Assembly: GCA_900545455.1 (NCBI GenBank)
Contig: UQZF01000012.1
Location: 1-31,098, forward strand
Direction of reading: 5' to 3'
Length of the DNA: 31,098 bases
Source of the DNA: an uncultured Eubacteriales bacterium
GTDB lineage: Bacteria; Bacillota; Clostridia; Lachnospirales; Lachnospiraceae
Part shown: in pieces, positions 15,602-23,875 of the stretch
How the letters are laid out: every line of letters starts with the position of its first letter
Numbering within the stretch: the stretch's first letter is position 1
Position numbers and translations under genes: made by a program
The notes under the pieces: generated by a model
Database searches by the model: none
Seen by the model: the letters and a program-made list of their open reading frames with translations, nothing else
What the model was told of the DNA's origin: nothing

Positions 15602-16465
15602 ATGAGTAAAGAGAATGAAAAGAAGACAAAAAAAGATTCGATTCATATAAGAAGAGCGGTTGCGTATGTTGTGCTCATTTTGATATCAATCCTGTGTCTG
15701 TTCTGGTTCTACATTCTTTTTGTGAATGCAACTAAGACACATGCCCAGATTCAGAAAGGATTCTCGATTTTGCCGGGAACCAATCTGCTTAATAACTGGA
15801 ATGCGGTTATTCACGGAACACAGCCTATAATATCGGGTATGATAAACAGCGTCATCATCTCGACACTGAGTGCGGTGCTTTGTACATATTTCTCGGCAAT
15901 GACAGCTTATGCAATTCATGTATATGATTTTAAACTAAAGAAGTTTATATTTGCATTTATACTTGCGGTAATGATGATTCCGACACAGGTAACGGCGCTT
16001 GGTTTCATCAAATTTATGGATAAGCTGCATCTTGTTGATACATTCATTCCACTTATTGTTCCGTCAATCGCGGCACCGGTTACATTCTATTACATGAAGC
16101 AGTACATGGAAAGTACGCTGCCTCTTGCAATTATAGAGGCTGCACGAATTGATGGTTCGGGTGAGTTCAACACATTTAATCACATTGTGCTTCCGATAAT
16201 GAAGCCCGCTATAGCGGTACAGGCAATATTTACTTTCGTATCAAGCTGGAATAATTACTTTGTACCTGCGCTTATATTAAAGAGCGATAAGAGAAAGACA
16301 CTTCCGATTCTTATTGCACAGCTTAGAAGTGCAGATTGGCTTAAGTTTGATATGGGTCAGGTGTATGTTACGATTGCGTTTTCAATTTTCCCTGTAATTG
16401 TTGTATACATCATTCTTTCAAAGTATATTGTGCAGGGTATTGCGCTTGGTGCGGTAAAGGGCTGA
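15602..16465 (+). CDS. Sugar ABC transporter permease (MalG/UgpE type)
   Basis: Second transmembrane subunit of the CUT1 importer, 287 residues with six predicted spans after a highly charged N-terminus (MSKENEKKTKKDS). The EAA loop is EAARIDGSGEFNTFNHIVLP at about residue 179. The C-terminus YIVQGIALGAVKG is typical of the MalG group. I chose the ATG at 15602 because AAGGAGG (15586-15592) precedes it by 9 bases; the open frame from 15581 overlaps the previous gene and lacks a site. It ends the operon, followed by a terminator at 16478. Confidence 0.93.
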   Translation: MSKENEKKTKKDSIHIRRAVAYVVLILISILCLFWFYILFVNATKTHAQIQKGFSILPGTNLLNNWNAVIHGTQPIISGMINSVIISTLSAVLCTYFSAMTAYAIHVYDFKLKKFIFAFILAVMMIPTQVTALGFIKFMDKLHLVDTFIPLIVPSIAAPVTFYYMKQYMESTLPLAIIEAARIDGSGEFNTFNHIVLPIMKPAIAVQAIFTFVSSWNNYFVPALILKSDKRKTLPILIAQLRSADWLKFDMGQVYVTIAFSIFPVIVVYIILSKYIVQGIALGAVKG

Positions 16466-16477
16466 AAATTAACTTTT

Positions 16478-16512
16478 ATAGGGCTGTCAGGGTATATGAC
16501 AGCTCTATTTTT
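16478..16512 (+). terminator. Terminator of the sugar ABC operon
   Basis: 12-bp stem with one G-U pair, 16478-16489 with 16497-16508, loop 16490-16496, followed by T's to 16512. Confidence 0.87.
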
Positions 16513-16538
16513 GTGTTAAATGAGAAGTTTATTTGGTG

Positions 16539-16567
16539 TTGCTAAGAAAAAATATGCGTGATACAAT
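16539..16567 (+). promoter_or_regulatory. Predicted extended -10 promoter of the surface-protein operon
   Basis: TTGCTA (16539-16544) and TACAAT (16562-16567) are 17 bases apart, and TGA precedes the -10 box (extended -10). A GTG at 16558 falls inside the promoter, which supports the ATG at 16612 as the real start. Confidence 0.62.
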
Positions 16568-16611
16568 CAAAAGTAAATTCTTTGAAAGAAAAATTCAGAA
16601 ATGAGGATGAC

Positions 16612-18111
16612 ATGAAAAAGAAGAGGATATCATGCATTAAAATTATTATATTCATGACGGCTGTCGTCATGTTTGGGGTGATTGGAAAATATGACATTAA
16701 GGCGGAGGAAAAGACACCGGAACTCACAATCGACGGAGATAAGAATGCTGCTGACATGACGGACGGAAGCTATTACACGAACGTGAGATTCACGACCGGG
16801 GACAAGATAACGGTCAGAATAGCCGACGGTTCAACGATACACGGATTGTATATTATGTGGGACAGCACGGTTAAGCCGTGGACGCTTGAGACGGACAATG
16901 GGACGGTGGAGTGCGGGGAGAACGGATTCCTGCATGAATATATCAGACTTGACGAGGGCACACAGAGTGCGGTAATCAATATTCCTGCCGATGCGACCTA
17001 CATCTGTAACATCCGTGTGTTTGACAGCATGGATATTCCTGAGGATGTCCAGACATGGAATGCGCCTTGTGATGAGGCTGACATAATGCTTGTTGCGGCA
17101 CATGCCGATGACGAGATTCTTTTCCTCGGAGGAATAATTCCGACCTACGGAGTAGCGGATAATGCTAAGGTTCAGGTTGTATATATGACACAATTCTGGG
17201 ACACGGCGAGGATAAGAGAGCACGAGAAGCTTGATGGGCTCTGGACTGACGGGTGCAGATACTATCCGGTAAGCGCCGGCTTCACGGACGTGTACTCCGA
17301 AAGCATTGATACGGCGCGCACCCAGTACGATGAGGATGCGATGATAGAGTTCATCACGGAGCAGATAAGACGCTTCAAACCACAGGTTGTCGTGACGCAC
17401 GATTTTAACGGTGAGTACGGACATGGGTATCACAGGCTTACGGCTGACGCGGTCATGAATGCACTCGATGCGGCATCTGACAGCGAAAGATACATTGCTT
17501 CGTCGGAGAAATATGGTGTATGGGACACGCCGAAAGCATATTTTCATCTTTATGAGGAGAACAAAATCCGCCTTAATCTGAGGGAACCTATTGAAGCGAT
17601 GAACGGGATGACTGCACTTGAGGCTGCTGAGGCTGCTTACAAGAGGCATGTTTCACAGCAATGGTGCTGGTTTTATGTGTCGGATGATTACAAATACAGT
17701 TGTGCTGAATTCGGGCTTTACAGAACTCTTGTTGGAAGCGATACAGAGAACAATATGCTTGAGAATATCAAGACCTACACGACGATGGAGGAGGAAAGCA
17801 TCGAGGAGAGTATACAGGAGAGTATAGCTGAGAGTGTGAGCGAGTCCGTCAGTGAGAGCGTGTCGGAATCTGAAAGCGAAAGTATAAGGCAGTCTGAGGA
17901 GGAGAGTGAAAGCATCTGGCAGAGTGAGCAGGAGCTGCTTGAAATCGAGCGTGCGAAGGAACATACGAGAAACACTGTCATAGCTGCGGTGGCGATAGTC
18001 CTTGCTGTGCTGCTTACCGTGTTTTTAATAGTGCTGTTTGTGTCAAAAAAGGGCAGAAAAAAGGAAAATGCTTCGAGCAATCCTAAAAGAAAGAGACGCA
18101 GAACAAGATGA
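16612..18111 (+). CDS. Surface-anchored PIG-L family deacetylase
   Basis: Probably removes acetyl groups from N-acetylglucosamine-type substrates outside the cell. Layout of 499 residues: signal peptide or signal anchor (8-32); a beta-rich N-terminal domain of unknown type (35-140); a PIG-L/LmbE domain with the zinc motif AAHADDEILFLGG (AHADDE at 163-168, a variant of AHPDDE) and HGYH at 271-274; a Ser/Glu linker of tetrapeptide repeats (393-440); a membrane span (455-478); and a strongly basic tail (KRKRRRTR). This is a type I-like orientation with the enzyme outside. GAGGA (16603-16607) precedes the ATG. The stop overlaps the start of the next gene by 4 bases, so the two are translationally coupled. 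The substrate could be a cell-wall or exported polysaccharide; that part is inference. Confidence 0.82.
   Translation: MKKKRISCIKIIIFMTAVVMFGVIGKYDIKAEEKTPELTIDGDKNAADMTDGSYYTNVRFTTGDKITVRIADGSTIHGLYIMWDSTVKPWTLETDNGTVECGENGFLHEYIRLDEGTQSAVINIPADATYICNIRVFDSMDIPEDVQTWNAPCDEADIMLVAAHADDEILFLGGIIPTYGVADNAKVQVVYMTQFWDTARIREHEKLDGLWTDGCRYYPVSAGFTDVYSESIDTARTQYDEDAMIEFITEQIRRFKPQVVVTHDFNGEYGHGYHRLTADAVMNALDAASDSERYIASSEKYGVWDTPKAYFHLYEENKIRLNLREPIEAMNGMTALEAAEAAYKRHVSQQWCWFYVSDDYKYSCAEFGLYRTLVGSDTENNMLENIKTYTTMEEESIEESIQESIAESVSESVSESVSESESESIRQSEEESESIWQSEQELLEIERAKEHTRNTVIAAVAIVLAVLLTVFLIVLFVSKKGRKKENASSNPKRKRRRTR
17788..17931 (+). repeat. Ser/Glu tetrapeptide repeat region in the PIG-L gene
   Basis: Degenerate 12-base units encode E-S-[IV/E]-x steps (residues 393-440), for example ESIEESIQESIAESVSESVS. 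It forms an extended acidic stalk between the enzyme domain and the membrane span. The downstream gene has a shorter Ser/Glu/Thr stalk in the same place. Confidence 0.75.
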
Positions 18112-19541
18112 GAAAAAATAAAATGAATAAGTTTAAAAATAAAATAAAACTTTTGACTATCGGCATAATCAATACTCTGGCACTGATTGCGGTATACTTT
18201 ATGTTTTTGAAAAGTGCGGACGTAATATCTGCTGAGGAGTATACGGAAATTTACACCTATGAGGATCTGCTTTTGATGGCGGAAAATTCGGACGGAAACT
18301 ATATACTCATGCAGGATATCGACATGAGCGGCAGGGGATGGACACCGGTTAATTTTTCGGGAAATTTCAATGGCAACGGTCATGCGCTGTTAAATGTAAC
18401 GGTGACGGACTTGACGGATGAGACAAGAGAGACCTACGATGGAAATATGAAGGTGTACGACACCTGTTTCTCGGGCTTTTTCGGGATTTTGACGAATGCA
18501 TCGGTGTATGATCTGGATTTAATCAACTATAAGTCCGAGATTACATCGGATGTTCCGTGCTTTTCGGGAAGCCTTGCGGGCTACAGCGAGGGAAGCATCA
18601 TAACGGGCTGCACGGTAACTGCCTGGATAAGGCTTGATGCGCATGACAGGATGCTCGGAGTCGGCGGTGTTGTCGGGTACGGCAACGGAACCATGGAAAA
18701 CACGAGCATCGACGTGACCTTGATTTGCAATGACACAGATGCGCTCAACAGGGATGAGCAGTTCTTGGGCGGAGCTTATGCGGCAGGATATTTTGACTTA
18801 AACGGATGTTATATAGACGTTGACGGATATGTGTCAGAACACGGCTACACGCACAACGGTGGCGCAGCAGGCATGTATATACTGTATCCGAGCGGGACGG
18901 TGTATGAGGGATATCTGACCAACACACGCGTTGTCGGCAAAATCTCTTTTTATGAGGACAACACCGACAGAAGAGCCTACTGCAAGGATTTTATAGGCGA
19001 GGTAATGAACTGGACATATCAGGTTGCCGGCAACAGCTCCGATTTCGTGTCGGACGAGAGCCACGACTACTCGGTTGTGCTCGTGCCGCATACCTGTGAA
19101 CAGCCCGACTATGCGACGCAGGAGTTTGAGGCTGACTGTGAAAACTATGGCTATGTGTTGTACCACTGTAATGCGTGCGGATATGAGTACAAGGATGATT
19201 TCACCGCAAAAAAGCATGAGGTCACGACATGGAGAACCGTAAGGGAGGCTGATGTCGAGAATGAGGGCATAATCGAGGGCGAGTGCTCACTCTGCGGTGC
19301 GGTTGTGAGAGAACTTACTGACAGACTCGAGGAAGTCACGACACCGAGCGAGAGCGTCACAGAAATCAGCACGGAGGAGACCGAGAGCGTTCAGTCAAGC
19401 GAGAGTGTGGCACGGGATAACGGAAAATTTGAGGAGCCCATAAGAGAGAGCAGAAACGTGGGCACGATAATGGTAATAGCGGTTATAATCGCTGCGATAG
19501 CCATAACAGCGGTTGTGATAATAAAGAAAACAAGACGGTAA
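18108..19541 (+). CDS. Surface-anchored protein with GLUG-like and CxxC modules
   Basis: A 477-residue protein of unknown function, predicted to stand on the cell surface. Layout: signal peptide or anchor (about 14-42); a segment resembling GLUG-type beta-helix repeats (YILMQDIDMSGRGWTPV at 65-81, then SGNFNGNGHALLNVTV, later SGFFGILTN and VGGVVGYGNGT); two cysteine modules of the kind seen as CxxCG repeats in Firmicutes surface proteins (CNACGYEY at 354-361 and CSLCGAVV at 393-400, with matching upstream cysteines and His370); a Ser/Thr/Glu stalk (413-434); a membrane span (453-472); and the tail KKTRR. The ATG at 18108 overlaps the stop of the PIG-L gene; a second ATG at 18123 is possible. 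The shared architecture and overlap suggest that the two proteins work together at the surface. Confidence 0.75.
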   Translation: MRKNKMNKFKNKIKLLTIGIINTLALIAVYFMFLKSADVISAEEYTEIYTYEDLLLMAENSDGNYILMQDIDMSGRGWTPVNFSGNFNGNGHALLNVTVTDLTDETRETYDGNMKVYDTCFSGFFGILTNASVYDLDLINYKSEITSDVPCFSGSLAGYSEGSIITGCTVTAWIRLDAHDRMLGVGGVVGYGNGTMENTSIDVTLICNDTDALNRDEQFLGGAYAAGYFDLNGCYIDVDGYVSEHGYTHNGGAAGMYILYPSGTVYEGYLTNTRVVGKISFYEDNTDRRAYCKDFIGEVMNWTYQVAGNSSDFVSDESHDYSVVLVPHTCEQPDYATQEFEADCENYGYVLYHCNACGYEYKDDFTAKKHEVTTWRTVREADVENEGIIEGECSLCGAVVRELTDRLEEVTTPSESVTEISTEETESVQSSESVARDNGKFEEPIRESRNVGTIMVIAVIIAAIAITAVVIIKKTRR

Positions 19542-19574
19542 AAGTAATTGATTAAACAAAAAAGAGGTGGCAGC

Positions 19575-20894
19575 ATGGATGTGTATGAGGTGAAAAGGGC
19601 ATCAAAGCCCATTGTGGGAAGAGTGGTTGTACCGGGGTCTAAGAGCGTGACTAACCGGGCACTGTTTATGGCGGCTATGGCACAGGGGCACTCGGTTCTT
19701 GAGGGGGCACTGTTCTCGGACGATTCGAGACATTTTATAGGGAGTCTTGAGTCACTCGGCTACAATGTGCATGTGGACGAGGAAAAAAAGCGTGTTGAGT
19801 TGGACGGCACCTGCGGGAATATTCCAAATAAAACAGGTACGATTGATGTCGGAAGTGCGGGGACGGCGGCACGATTTCTCACGGCAATGCTCGCACTCTC
19901 GGACGGTGAATACACAATAAATGCCACACCTCAGATGCAGGCACGTCCGATGGATGCACTTTTTAACGCACTTACAGAGCTCGGTGCTCAGTTTGAATAT
20001 ATCGGGGAGAGAGGGCATCTTCCTGTGAAGGTAAAGGGCAGAAAGTTCGGTGTCTCAGATAAAGAGGGTAAGTCGGAGGCTGTGGCGGAGGTCCATGTGG
20101 ACATAAGCCGTAGCACACAGTTCCTGAGTGCTCTCATGATGGCAGGAGTTTTGGTGCGTGAGGGACTTGATATAAAAATAACAAGCGAAAAGACGGACGG
20201 TGCATACATAAGGAGAACTGCTGCGATGATGAAGGATTTCGGCTGTGAGGTCATATACGACGGACACGATTACCATGTTCCTGCGGGGCAGGGCTACAGT
20301 GTCGGGGAATATTACATCGAGCCCGATATTTCGGCGGCGTGTTATTTCTGGGCTTCCGCGGCTGTGACGGGCGGAAGCGTAACTGTGGCCGGAAGCAGAT
20401 ACGGAATGATGCAGGGTGATATGAAGTTTCTCGATGTGCTGTCAAAGATGGGCTGTATCGTCACCGAGACCTATGATGGCATAAATGTCACCGCGCCCGA
20501 GAGCGGAGTGCTTAATGCGGTTGACGTTGACATGAATGATTTCTCCGACCAGACGATGACACTCGCGGCAATCGCTCCTTTTGCGGACGGTACAACGAGA
20601 ATACGTAATGTCGGTCATATAAGACTTCAGGAGTCGGACAGAATAGAGGCGATTATTACAAATCTCCGAGCGATGGGGATTGAGTGCGGAACATTCGACG
20701 AGAACGGAAAAGAGGGCATCTATGTGTGCCACGGCGAGCCGAAGCCCACACATATAAAGACTTTCGACGATCACAGGATGGCTATGGCGTTCTCAGTGAC
20801 GGGACTTGCAGCGGACGGAATTGTAATTGAGAACCCGATGTGCTGTAAAAAGACGTTTGAGAACTTTTTTGAGGTGTTGGAGGACGTGCTGTGA
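19575..20894 (+). CDS. aroA: 3-phosphoshikimate 1-carboxyvinyltransferase (EPSP synthase)
   Basis: Sixth step of the shikimate pathway: joins phosphoenolpyruvate to shikimate-3-phosphate. Family motifs are VPGSKSVTNRALFMAAMA (shikimate-3-phosphate and PEP site), GTAARFLTAMLAL, MQARPMDAL, RIRNVGHIRLQESDR and DDHRMAMAF. At 439 residues it is of normal length. I chose the ATG at 19575 because AGAGGTGG (19563-19570) precedes it by about 5-7 bases; the open frame from 19548 has no site. It starts 33 bases after the surface-protein gene with no terminator between, so it may be read from the same promoter, an odd pairing. No other aro genes are present. Confidence 0.95.
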   Translation: MDVYEVKRASKPIVGRVVVPGSKSVTNRALFMAAMAQGHSVLEGALFSDDSRHFIGSLESLGYNVHVDEEKKRVELDGTCGNIPNKTGTIDVGSAGTAARFLTAMLALSDGEYTINATPQMQARPMDALFNALTELGAQFEYIGERGHLPVKVKGRKFGVSDKEGKSEAVAEVHVDISRSTQFLSALMMAGVLVREGLDIKITSEKTDGAYIRRTAAMMKDFGCEVIYDGHDYHVPAGQGYSVGEYYIEPDISAACYFWASAAVTGGSVTVAGSRYGMMQGDMKFLDVLSKMGCIVTETYDGINVTAPESGVLNAVDVDMNDFSDQTMTLAAIAPFADGTTRIRNVGHIRLQESDRIEAIITNLRAMGIECGTFDENGKEGIYVCHGEPKPTHIKTFDDHRMAMAFSVTGLAADGIVIENPMCCKKTFENFFEVLEDVL

Positions 20895-20903
20895 CGTATA
20901 AAT

Positions 20904-20936
20904 AACACGAAAGCGGTAATTTCGCTTTTTTGTGTT
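20904..20936 (+). terminator. Terminator after aroA
   Basis: Short stem 20910-20915 with 20923-20928, with six T's in its right arm and tail, and outer pairing 20904-20908 with 20932-20936. Moderate strength. Confidence 0.65.
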
Positions 20937-20942
20937 TTCGCA

Positions 20943-20971
20943 TTTACATAAAAGGAATTTTATAGTATACT
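20943..20971 (+). promoter_or_regulatory. Predicted promoter of purA
   Basis: TTTACA (20943-20948) and TATACT (20966-20971) are 17 bases apart. The leader of about 80 bases contains GGCTTAAGCC and a GTATGA/TCATAC hairpin shortly before the ribosome binding site. Confidence 0.65.
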
Positions 20972-21057
20972 ATAACAGTATGGGCTTAAGCCTGTATAAT
21001 AAAAATAAGCCGTATGAGAATTCATACATATATTATTGACTATTAGGAGGAATAACC

Positions 21058-22344
21058 ATGGTTAAGGCTATTGTCGGAGCAAACTGGGGAGACGAAGGCA
21101 AGGGTAAGATTACAGATATGCTTGCTGAGGAGTCTGATATTATCGTTCGTTTTCAGGGAGGAAGCAATGCAGGCCACACCATTATCAATGACTATGGCAA
21201 GTTCGCACTTCACCTTCTTCCATCGGGAGTATTCTACAACCACACCACAAGCGTTATAGGCAACGGTGTTGCACTCAACATTCCTTATCTTCTTAACGAG
21301 ATTAAGAGCTTGGAGGACAGAGGCGTTCCTACACCTAAGATTCTTGTGTCTGACAGAGCACAGATTCTTATGCCGTACCATGTTGATTTTGATACTTATG
21401 AGGAGGCAAGACTTGCAGGCAAGTCATTTGGCTCCACGAAGTCGGGTATCGCTCCTTTCTATTCAGATAAATATGCTAAGATCGGATTCCAGGTAAGCGA
21501 GCTTTTCGACGAAGTTTCACTTAAGGAGAAGGTTGAAAGAGTTGTAGCATATAAGAATATTTTACTTGAGCACTTATATCACAAGCCTCTTCTTGATGCT
21601 GACGAGGTATTCAAGCTCATGCTTTCATACAGGGATATGATCAAGCCTTATGTTGCTGATGTTTCATTATTTTTGCACAATGCAATCAAGGAGGGCAAGA
21701 ACATTCTTCTTGAGGGTCAGCTCGGAGCACTCAAGGATCCTGATCATGGAATTTATCCTATGGTTACATCATCATCGACTCTTGCAGCATACGGTGCAAT
21801 CGGTGCAGGTATTCCGGCAGCGGAAATTAAGAATGTTGTGACGGTTGTCAAGGCATATTCATCGGCTGTAGGTGCGGGAGCATTCGTCAGTGAAATTTTC
21901 GGTGATGAGGCTGATGAGCTCAGAAGACGCGGCGGCGACGGAGGAGAGTTCGGTGCCACAACAGGACGCCCTAGACGTATGGGATGGTTTGATGCGGTTG
22001 CAACACGTTACGGCGTGCGTATGCAGGGAACAACAGAGGTTGCCCTTACGGTGCTTGACGTACTCGGCTATCTCGATGAGATTCCTATGTGCGTAGGTTA
22101 TGAGATTGACGGCAAGGTTGTCAAGGACTTCCCTACAACATACCAGCTTGAGAAGGCTAAGCCTGTTCTTAAGAATATGCCGGGATGGAAGTGCGATATA
22201 AGAGGAATCAAGAACTACGAGGAGCTTCCTCAGGCTTGTAAGGATTACATTGATGCGATTGAGGAGGAGATTCAGGCTCCTATCACACTTGTATCCAACG
22301 GACCTAAGAGACATGATATTATCAAGAGAACGAGCAAGCTGTAA
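21058..22344 (+). CDS. purA: Adenylosuccinate synthetase
   Basis: Makes adenylosuccinate from IMP, aspartate and GTP, the first step from IMP to AMP. The GTP-binding start ANWGDEGKGKITD and FQGGSNAGHTI are typical, as are LLEGQLGALKDPDHGIYPMVTSSST-type residues (in two parts: EGQLGALKD and YPMVTSSST), GAGAFVSEI, and TGRPRRMGWFD. At 428 residues the length is normal. AGGAGG stands about 8 bases before the ATG. PurB in the operon upstream takes its product on to AMP. The next gene starts 3 bases after the purA stop, so the two are coupled. Confidence 0.96.
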   Translation: MVKAIVGANWGDEGKGKITDMLAEESDIIVRFQGGSNAGHTIINDYGKFALHLLPSGVFYNHTTSVIGNGVALNIPYLLNEIKSLEDRGVPTPKILVSDRAQILMPYHVDFDTYEEARLAGKSFGSTKSGIAPFYSDKYAKIGFQVSELFDEVSLKEKVERVVAYKNILLEHLYHKPLLDADEVFKLMLSYRDMIKPYVADVSLFLHNAIKEGKNILLEGQLGALKDPDHGIYPMVTSSSTLAAYGAIGAGIPAAEIKNVVTVVKAYSSAVGAGAFVSEIFGDEADELRRRGGDGGEFGATTGRPRRMGWFDAVATRYGVRMQGTTEVALTVLDVLGYLDEIPMCVGYEIDGKVVKDFPTTYQLEKAKPVLKNMPGWKCDIRGIKNYEELPQACKDYIDAIEEEIQAPITLVSNGPKRHDIIKRTSKL

Positions 22345-22347
22345 TAT

Positions 22348-23853
22348 ATGATAAGAGAACTTTACGAGAATGCAAAAAGAGGAATAGACACAAGGCAGAA
22401 TTTGAGCGCACTCAGAAGTGAGATAAAGGATGACGCAAAAATGAATGACCTCTTCGAGCTGGTTGAGGATGACATCGATTCGATGAAGAATTTTCTTAAC
22501 AGTGACGATGCGAAGGTCAGGAAGAATGCGGCACTTCTCATGGGTGCACTCGATATGTCCGATTTTACACAGGCACTTGTGGATGCTTACGGCAGGGAGA
22601 CGCAGCTTTTTGTGCGCTCCTCCTACCTCGAGGCGTTAAAGGGCTATGATATAGAGGAGTATCTTCCGTTTTTTAAGGAGCGCGTGAGAGTACTCTCGAG
22701 CATGGAGATTACACCTGAGAATAAGAAGCATATCGATGAGGAGTTAAAGGCACTCACCGAGCTTATTGTGTCGGCGGAGGGAATGACAAGACACAAATTT
22801 ACGGGCTTTAACAAGCTTGAAAAGGAAGTTGAGGTCATTCTCATAACCAATAAGCTTAACAAGGGTGTAACCGAGCGTCAGTTAGAGGAGAGACAGGTAA
22901 GCCTCATTCCTTTCAAAGGAGGCATCCGCTTTAAGTCGGATAATCTTTCCGTGATAAAGGACATAAGAACATACAGTGACATATTGTTCGTTATTCCGGG
23001 AGGAAACACCTGCGAATTTACACCCGAGACGTCTGCAAAGACACTTGCAGAATCGGGACTTCTAAAGCTTCTTGACAGGCTTCACGACAATAAGGACAAT
23101 CGCTCGTATTATTTCCGTGTGGAGCTGAAGAGCACGCTCGACATGGAGAAGAAGGGCAGATTTGTGAGGAGATTCTCGGGTGAGCTTGAAAGATTTACCG
23201 AGAGAAAATTAATCAATTCCGCATCCGATTACGAGATAGAGTTAAGGCTTATCGAGAACAAAGAGCACAAGCTTAATATGCTTTTAAAGCTCTACACGAT
23301 GGACGATGACAGATTCGCATATTTTAAGAAACACATTGCGGCATCGCTAAAGCCGGTGAACGCGGCACTCATGGTCGAGCTTGCGAGGGAATACATGGTG
23401 GCGGATGCACAGGTGCTTGATCCGTTCTGCGGAGTCGGCACAATGCTTATCGAGAGACAGAAGGCTGTGAAAGCTAACACTTCCTATGGCCTTGACATCA
23501 ACGGTGAGGCGATTGCGGGAGCCAAGGTTAACACTGAGGCAGCAGGGCAGATAGTTCACTATGTCAACAGAGATTTCTTCACTTTCGAGCACGGCTATCT
23601 TTTCGATGAGATATTCACGGATATGCCGTTTACACCGGGCGATAAGGTAACTTTGGAACTGGAGAATGTGTATCGCAAGTTCTTTAAGGCGGCGAACATA
23701 CACCTAAAGAGCAGCGGGCGCATTATCATGTTTTCGAGAAATCCGGGATTTGCGAGAAAGTATTGCGGCACGGCGGGCTACAGACTTGTAAAGAGCATTG
23801 CATTTTCAGATAAAAATAATGATGAGCTTATGATATTTGAGCATGAAGGCTGA
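22348..23853 (+). CDS. RNA methyltransferase-like protein with helical-repeat N-terminus
   Basis: A 501-residue cytoplasmic protein. The C-terminal third is a class I SAM-dependent methyltransferase of the UPF0020 (Trm11/RlmL-like) type: motif I LDPFCGVGTMLIER at 357-370, YGLDINGEAI next, and a motif IV variant TDMPF at 424-428 where (N/D)PP(F/Y) is usual. The middle (about 155-340) could hold a THUMP-like RNA-binding region. The N-terminal 145 residues look like HEAT-type helical repeats (DDAKVRKNAALLMGAL is a clear unit). Typical Trm11 or RlmL proteins lack such repeats. It starts 3 bases after purA and ends inside a terminator hairpin. Probably modifies guanine in an RNA; the target is unknown. 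Confidence 0.75.
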   Translation: MIRELYENAKRGIDTRQNLSALRSEIKDDAKMNDLFELVEDDIDSMKNFLNSDDAKVRKNAALLMGALDMSDFTQALVDAYGRETQLFVRSSYLEALKGYDIEEYLPFFKERVRVLSSMEITPENKKHIDEELKALTELIVSAEGMTRHKFTGFNKLEKEVEVILITNKLNKGVTERQLEERQVSLIPFKGGIRFKSDNLSVIKDIRTYSDILFVIPGGNTCEFTPETSAKTLAESGLLKLLDRLHDNKDNRSYYFRVELKSTLDMEKKGRFVRRFSGELERFTERKLINSASDYEIELRLIENKEHKLNMLLKLYTMDDDRFAYFKKHIAASLKPVNAALMVELAREYMVADAQVLDPFCGVGTMLIERQKAVKANTSYGLDINGEAIAGAKVNTEAAGQIVHYVNRDFFTFEHGYLFDEIFTDMPFTPGDKVTLELENVYRKFFKAANIHLKSSGRIIMFSRNPGFARKYCGTAGYRLVKSIAFSDKNNDELMIFEHEG

Positions 23854-23875
23854 TGCCTCCATGCTCATTTTTTTT
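23839..23875. terminator. Terminator overlapping two convergent gene ends
   Basis: Stem of 7 + 4 bp with single bulged mismatches: 23839-23845 with 23860-23866 and 23847-23850 with 23855-23858, then eight T's. It includes the stop of the methyltransferase gene and the stop of the small minus-strand gene. Confidence 0.85.

Noticed and set aside
16558..16611. GTG start of the PIG-L gene at 16558
   Set aside because: It lies inside the predicted -10 region, and the extra 18 residues would precede a normal signal peptide.
17788..17931. CRISPR-like array
   Set aside because: The repeats are 12-base coding periods without spacers and are explained by the Ser/Glu stalk.
17649..18383. Long open frames on the minus strand across the surface-protein genes
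   Set aside because: They mirror the repeat-rich coding strand, lack ribosome binding sites and have no family motifs; shadows of the plus-strand genes.
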